DNA of 40,347 nucleotides from positions 1 to 40,347 of the forward strand of contig DASYQW010000030.1 in the NCBI GenBank assembly GCA_036005065.1, written 5' to 3'. The notes under the pieces were generated by a model. The model had not been told where the DNA came from, did no database searches, and was given only the letters and a program-made list of their open reading frames with translations. Numbering within the stretch: position 1 is the stretch's first letter; each line of letters opens with the position of its first letter. The translations under genes were made by a program, and so were the position numbers. Of this stretch, positions 40,215-40,347 are shown in pieces. The DNA comes from Candidatus Methylomirabilota bacterium. GTDB lineage: Bacteria > Methylomirabilota > Methylomirabilia > Rokubacteriales > DASRDR01.

Positions 40215-40347
40215 GTGGTCAGCCATAGTCGCTCGTGTCACCCCGGTACCTGGCTGGGCGTCTTCGCCCTCGCCGTTCTCCCTCTCCTCGGCGGCTGCTC
40301 GCTCTTCCGGAGCCGTCCGGACACGCTGCCGCCCGCGGCCAAGCTCT
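40215..40347 (+). CDS. Lipoprotein, 5' end only (cut by the window edge; BamD-like start)
   Basis: The visible 44 codons start at GTG 40215 (GGAGG ends 3 bases upstream) and encode a basic N-terminus, a hydrophobic stretch WLGVFALAVLPLLGG and a lipobox LGGC with Cys at residue 28, then SLFRSRPDTLPPAAKL. So it is a signal-peptidase-II lipoprotein. The short polar region after the Cys (SLFR..., proline-rich, then an AAKL helix start) recalls BamD/YfiO TPR lipoproteins, but too little is present to be sure. It is too short at the window edge to be seen as a full gene. Confidence 0.6.
   Translation, partial: MVSHSRSCHPGTWLGVFALAVLPLLGGCSLFRSRPDTLPPAAKL

Overview
The window is very GC-rich bacterial chromosomal DNA, almost fully coding, with frequent GTG/TTG starts and 1-4 base stop/start overlaps. 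No rRNA, tRNA, IS element, phage gene or CRISPR array was seen. The gene content (many orphan branched-chain-type binding proteins, molybdenum hydroxylase subunits, HyuA/HyuB, LLM-class flavoenzymes, fused Fe-type permeases) resembles uncultured soil or subsurface lineages such as Candidatus Rokubacteria/Methylomirabilota. That placement is inferred from gene content only; no marker gene settles it.

Layout. (1) 5-5336: protein quality control, ftsH then htrA then a J-domain co-chaperone on the minus strand, with a small secreted protein diverging from ftsH. (2) 5645-12460: a minus-strand run of a three-subunit xanthine-dehydrogenase-type molybdenum hydroxylase (FAD, 2Fe-2S, Mo subunits), an MFS transporter, LemA and two TPM-domain proteins. 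(3) 12528-15793: a large secreted beta-propeller-like repeat protein, a MoaD/ThiS-like protein with a tail after its Gly-Gly, and a RidA protein with an Arg-rich tail. (4) 15956-31699: a 16-kb minus-strand block for cyclic amide / 5-oxoproline / hydantoin metabolism: an ABC importer, a DUF1445 protein, PxpB, PxpC, PxpA, an LLM flavoenzyme, two tandem binding proteins with their own promoter, HyuA, HyuB and an SDR dehydrogenase. (5) 31729-32799: a small accessory islet with YnfA, an orphan Mrr N-terminal domain, and a hicB-hicA toxin-antitoxin pair whose hicA is frameshifted at a G7 tract. (6) 32980-36376: DUF72 protein, a GNAT acetyltransferase with an apparent ACG start, a LuxR-type regulator, and a LarA-like protein behind a near-consensus promoter. 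(7) 36695-40347: a carbohydrate-type ABC importer (Tat-exported binding protein, two permeases, no ATPase nearby) and, divergent from it, the first 133 bases of a lipoprotein gene.

The most unusual feature is a family of modular, palindrome-rich intergenic repeats at seven loci. Each full copy has a head hairpin, a conserved arm hairpin, a CTCGGAGCG block and a TCCGACAGCCTCC tail. The head always sits 0-22 bases from an ORF edge and points away from it. Two intergenic gaps (1076-1425 and 5337-5644) consist largely of two copies placed tail to tail. Genes directly followed by a copy end in TAG in 7 of 8 cases, against 5 of 30 elsewhere in the window. The copies probably end or attenuate transcripts, for example between the sugar-binding protein and its permeases, and in two places they abut a start codon that has no Shine-Dalgarno sequence.
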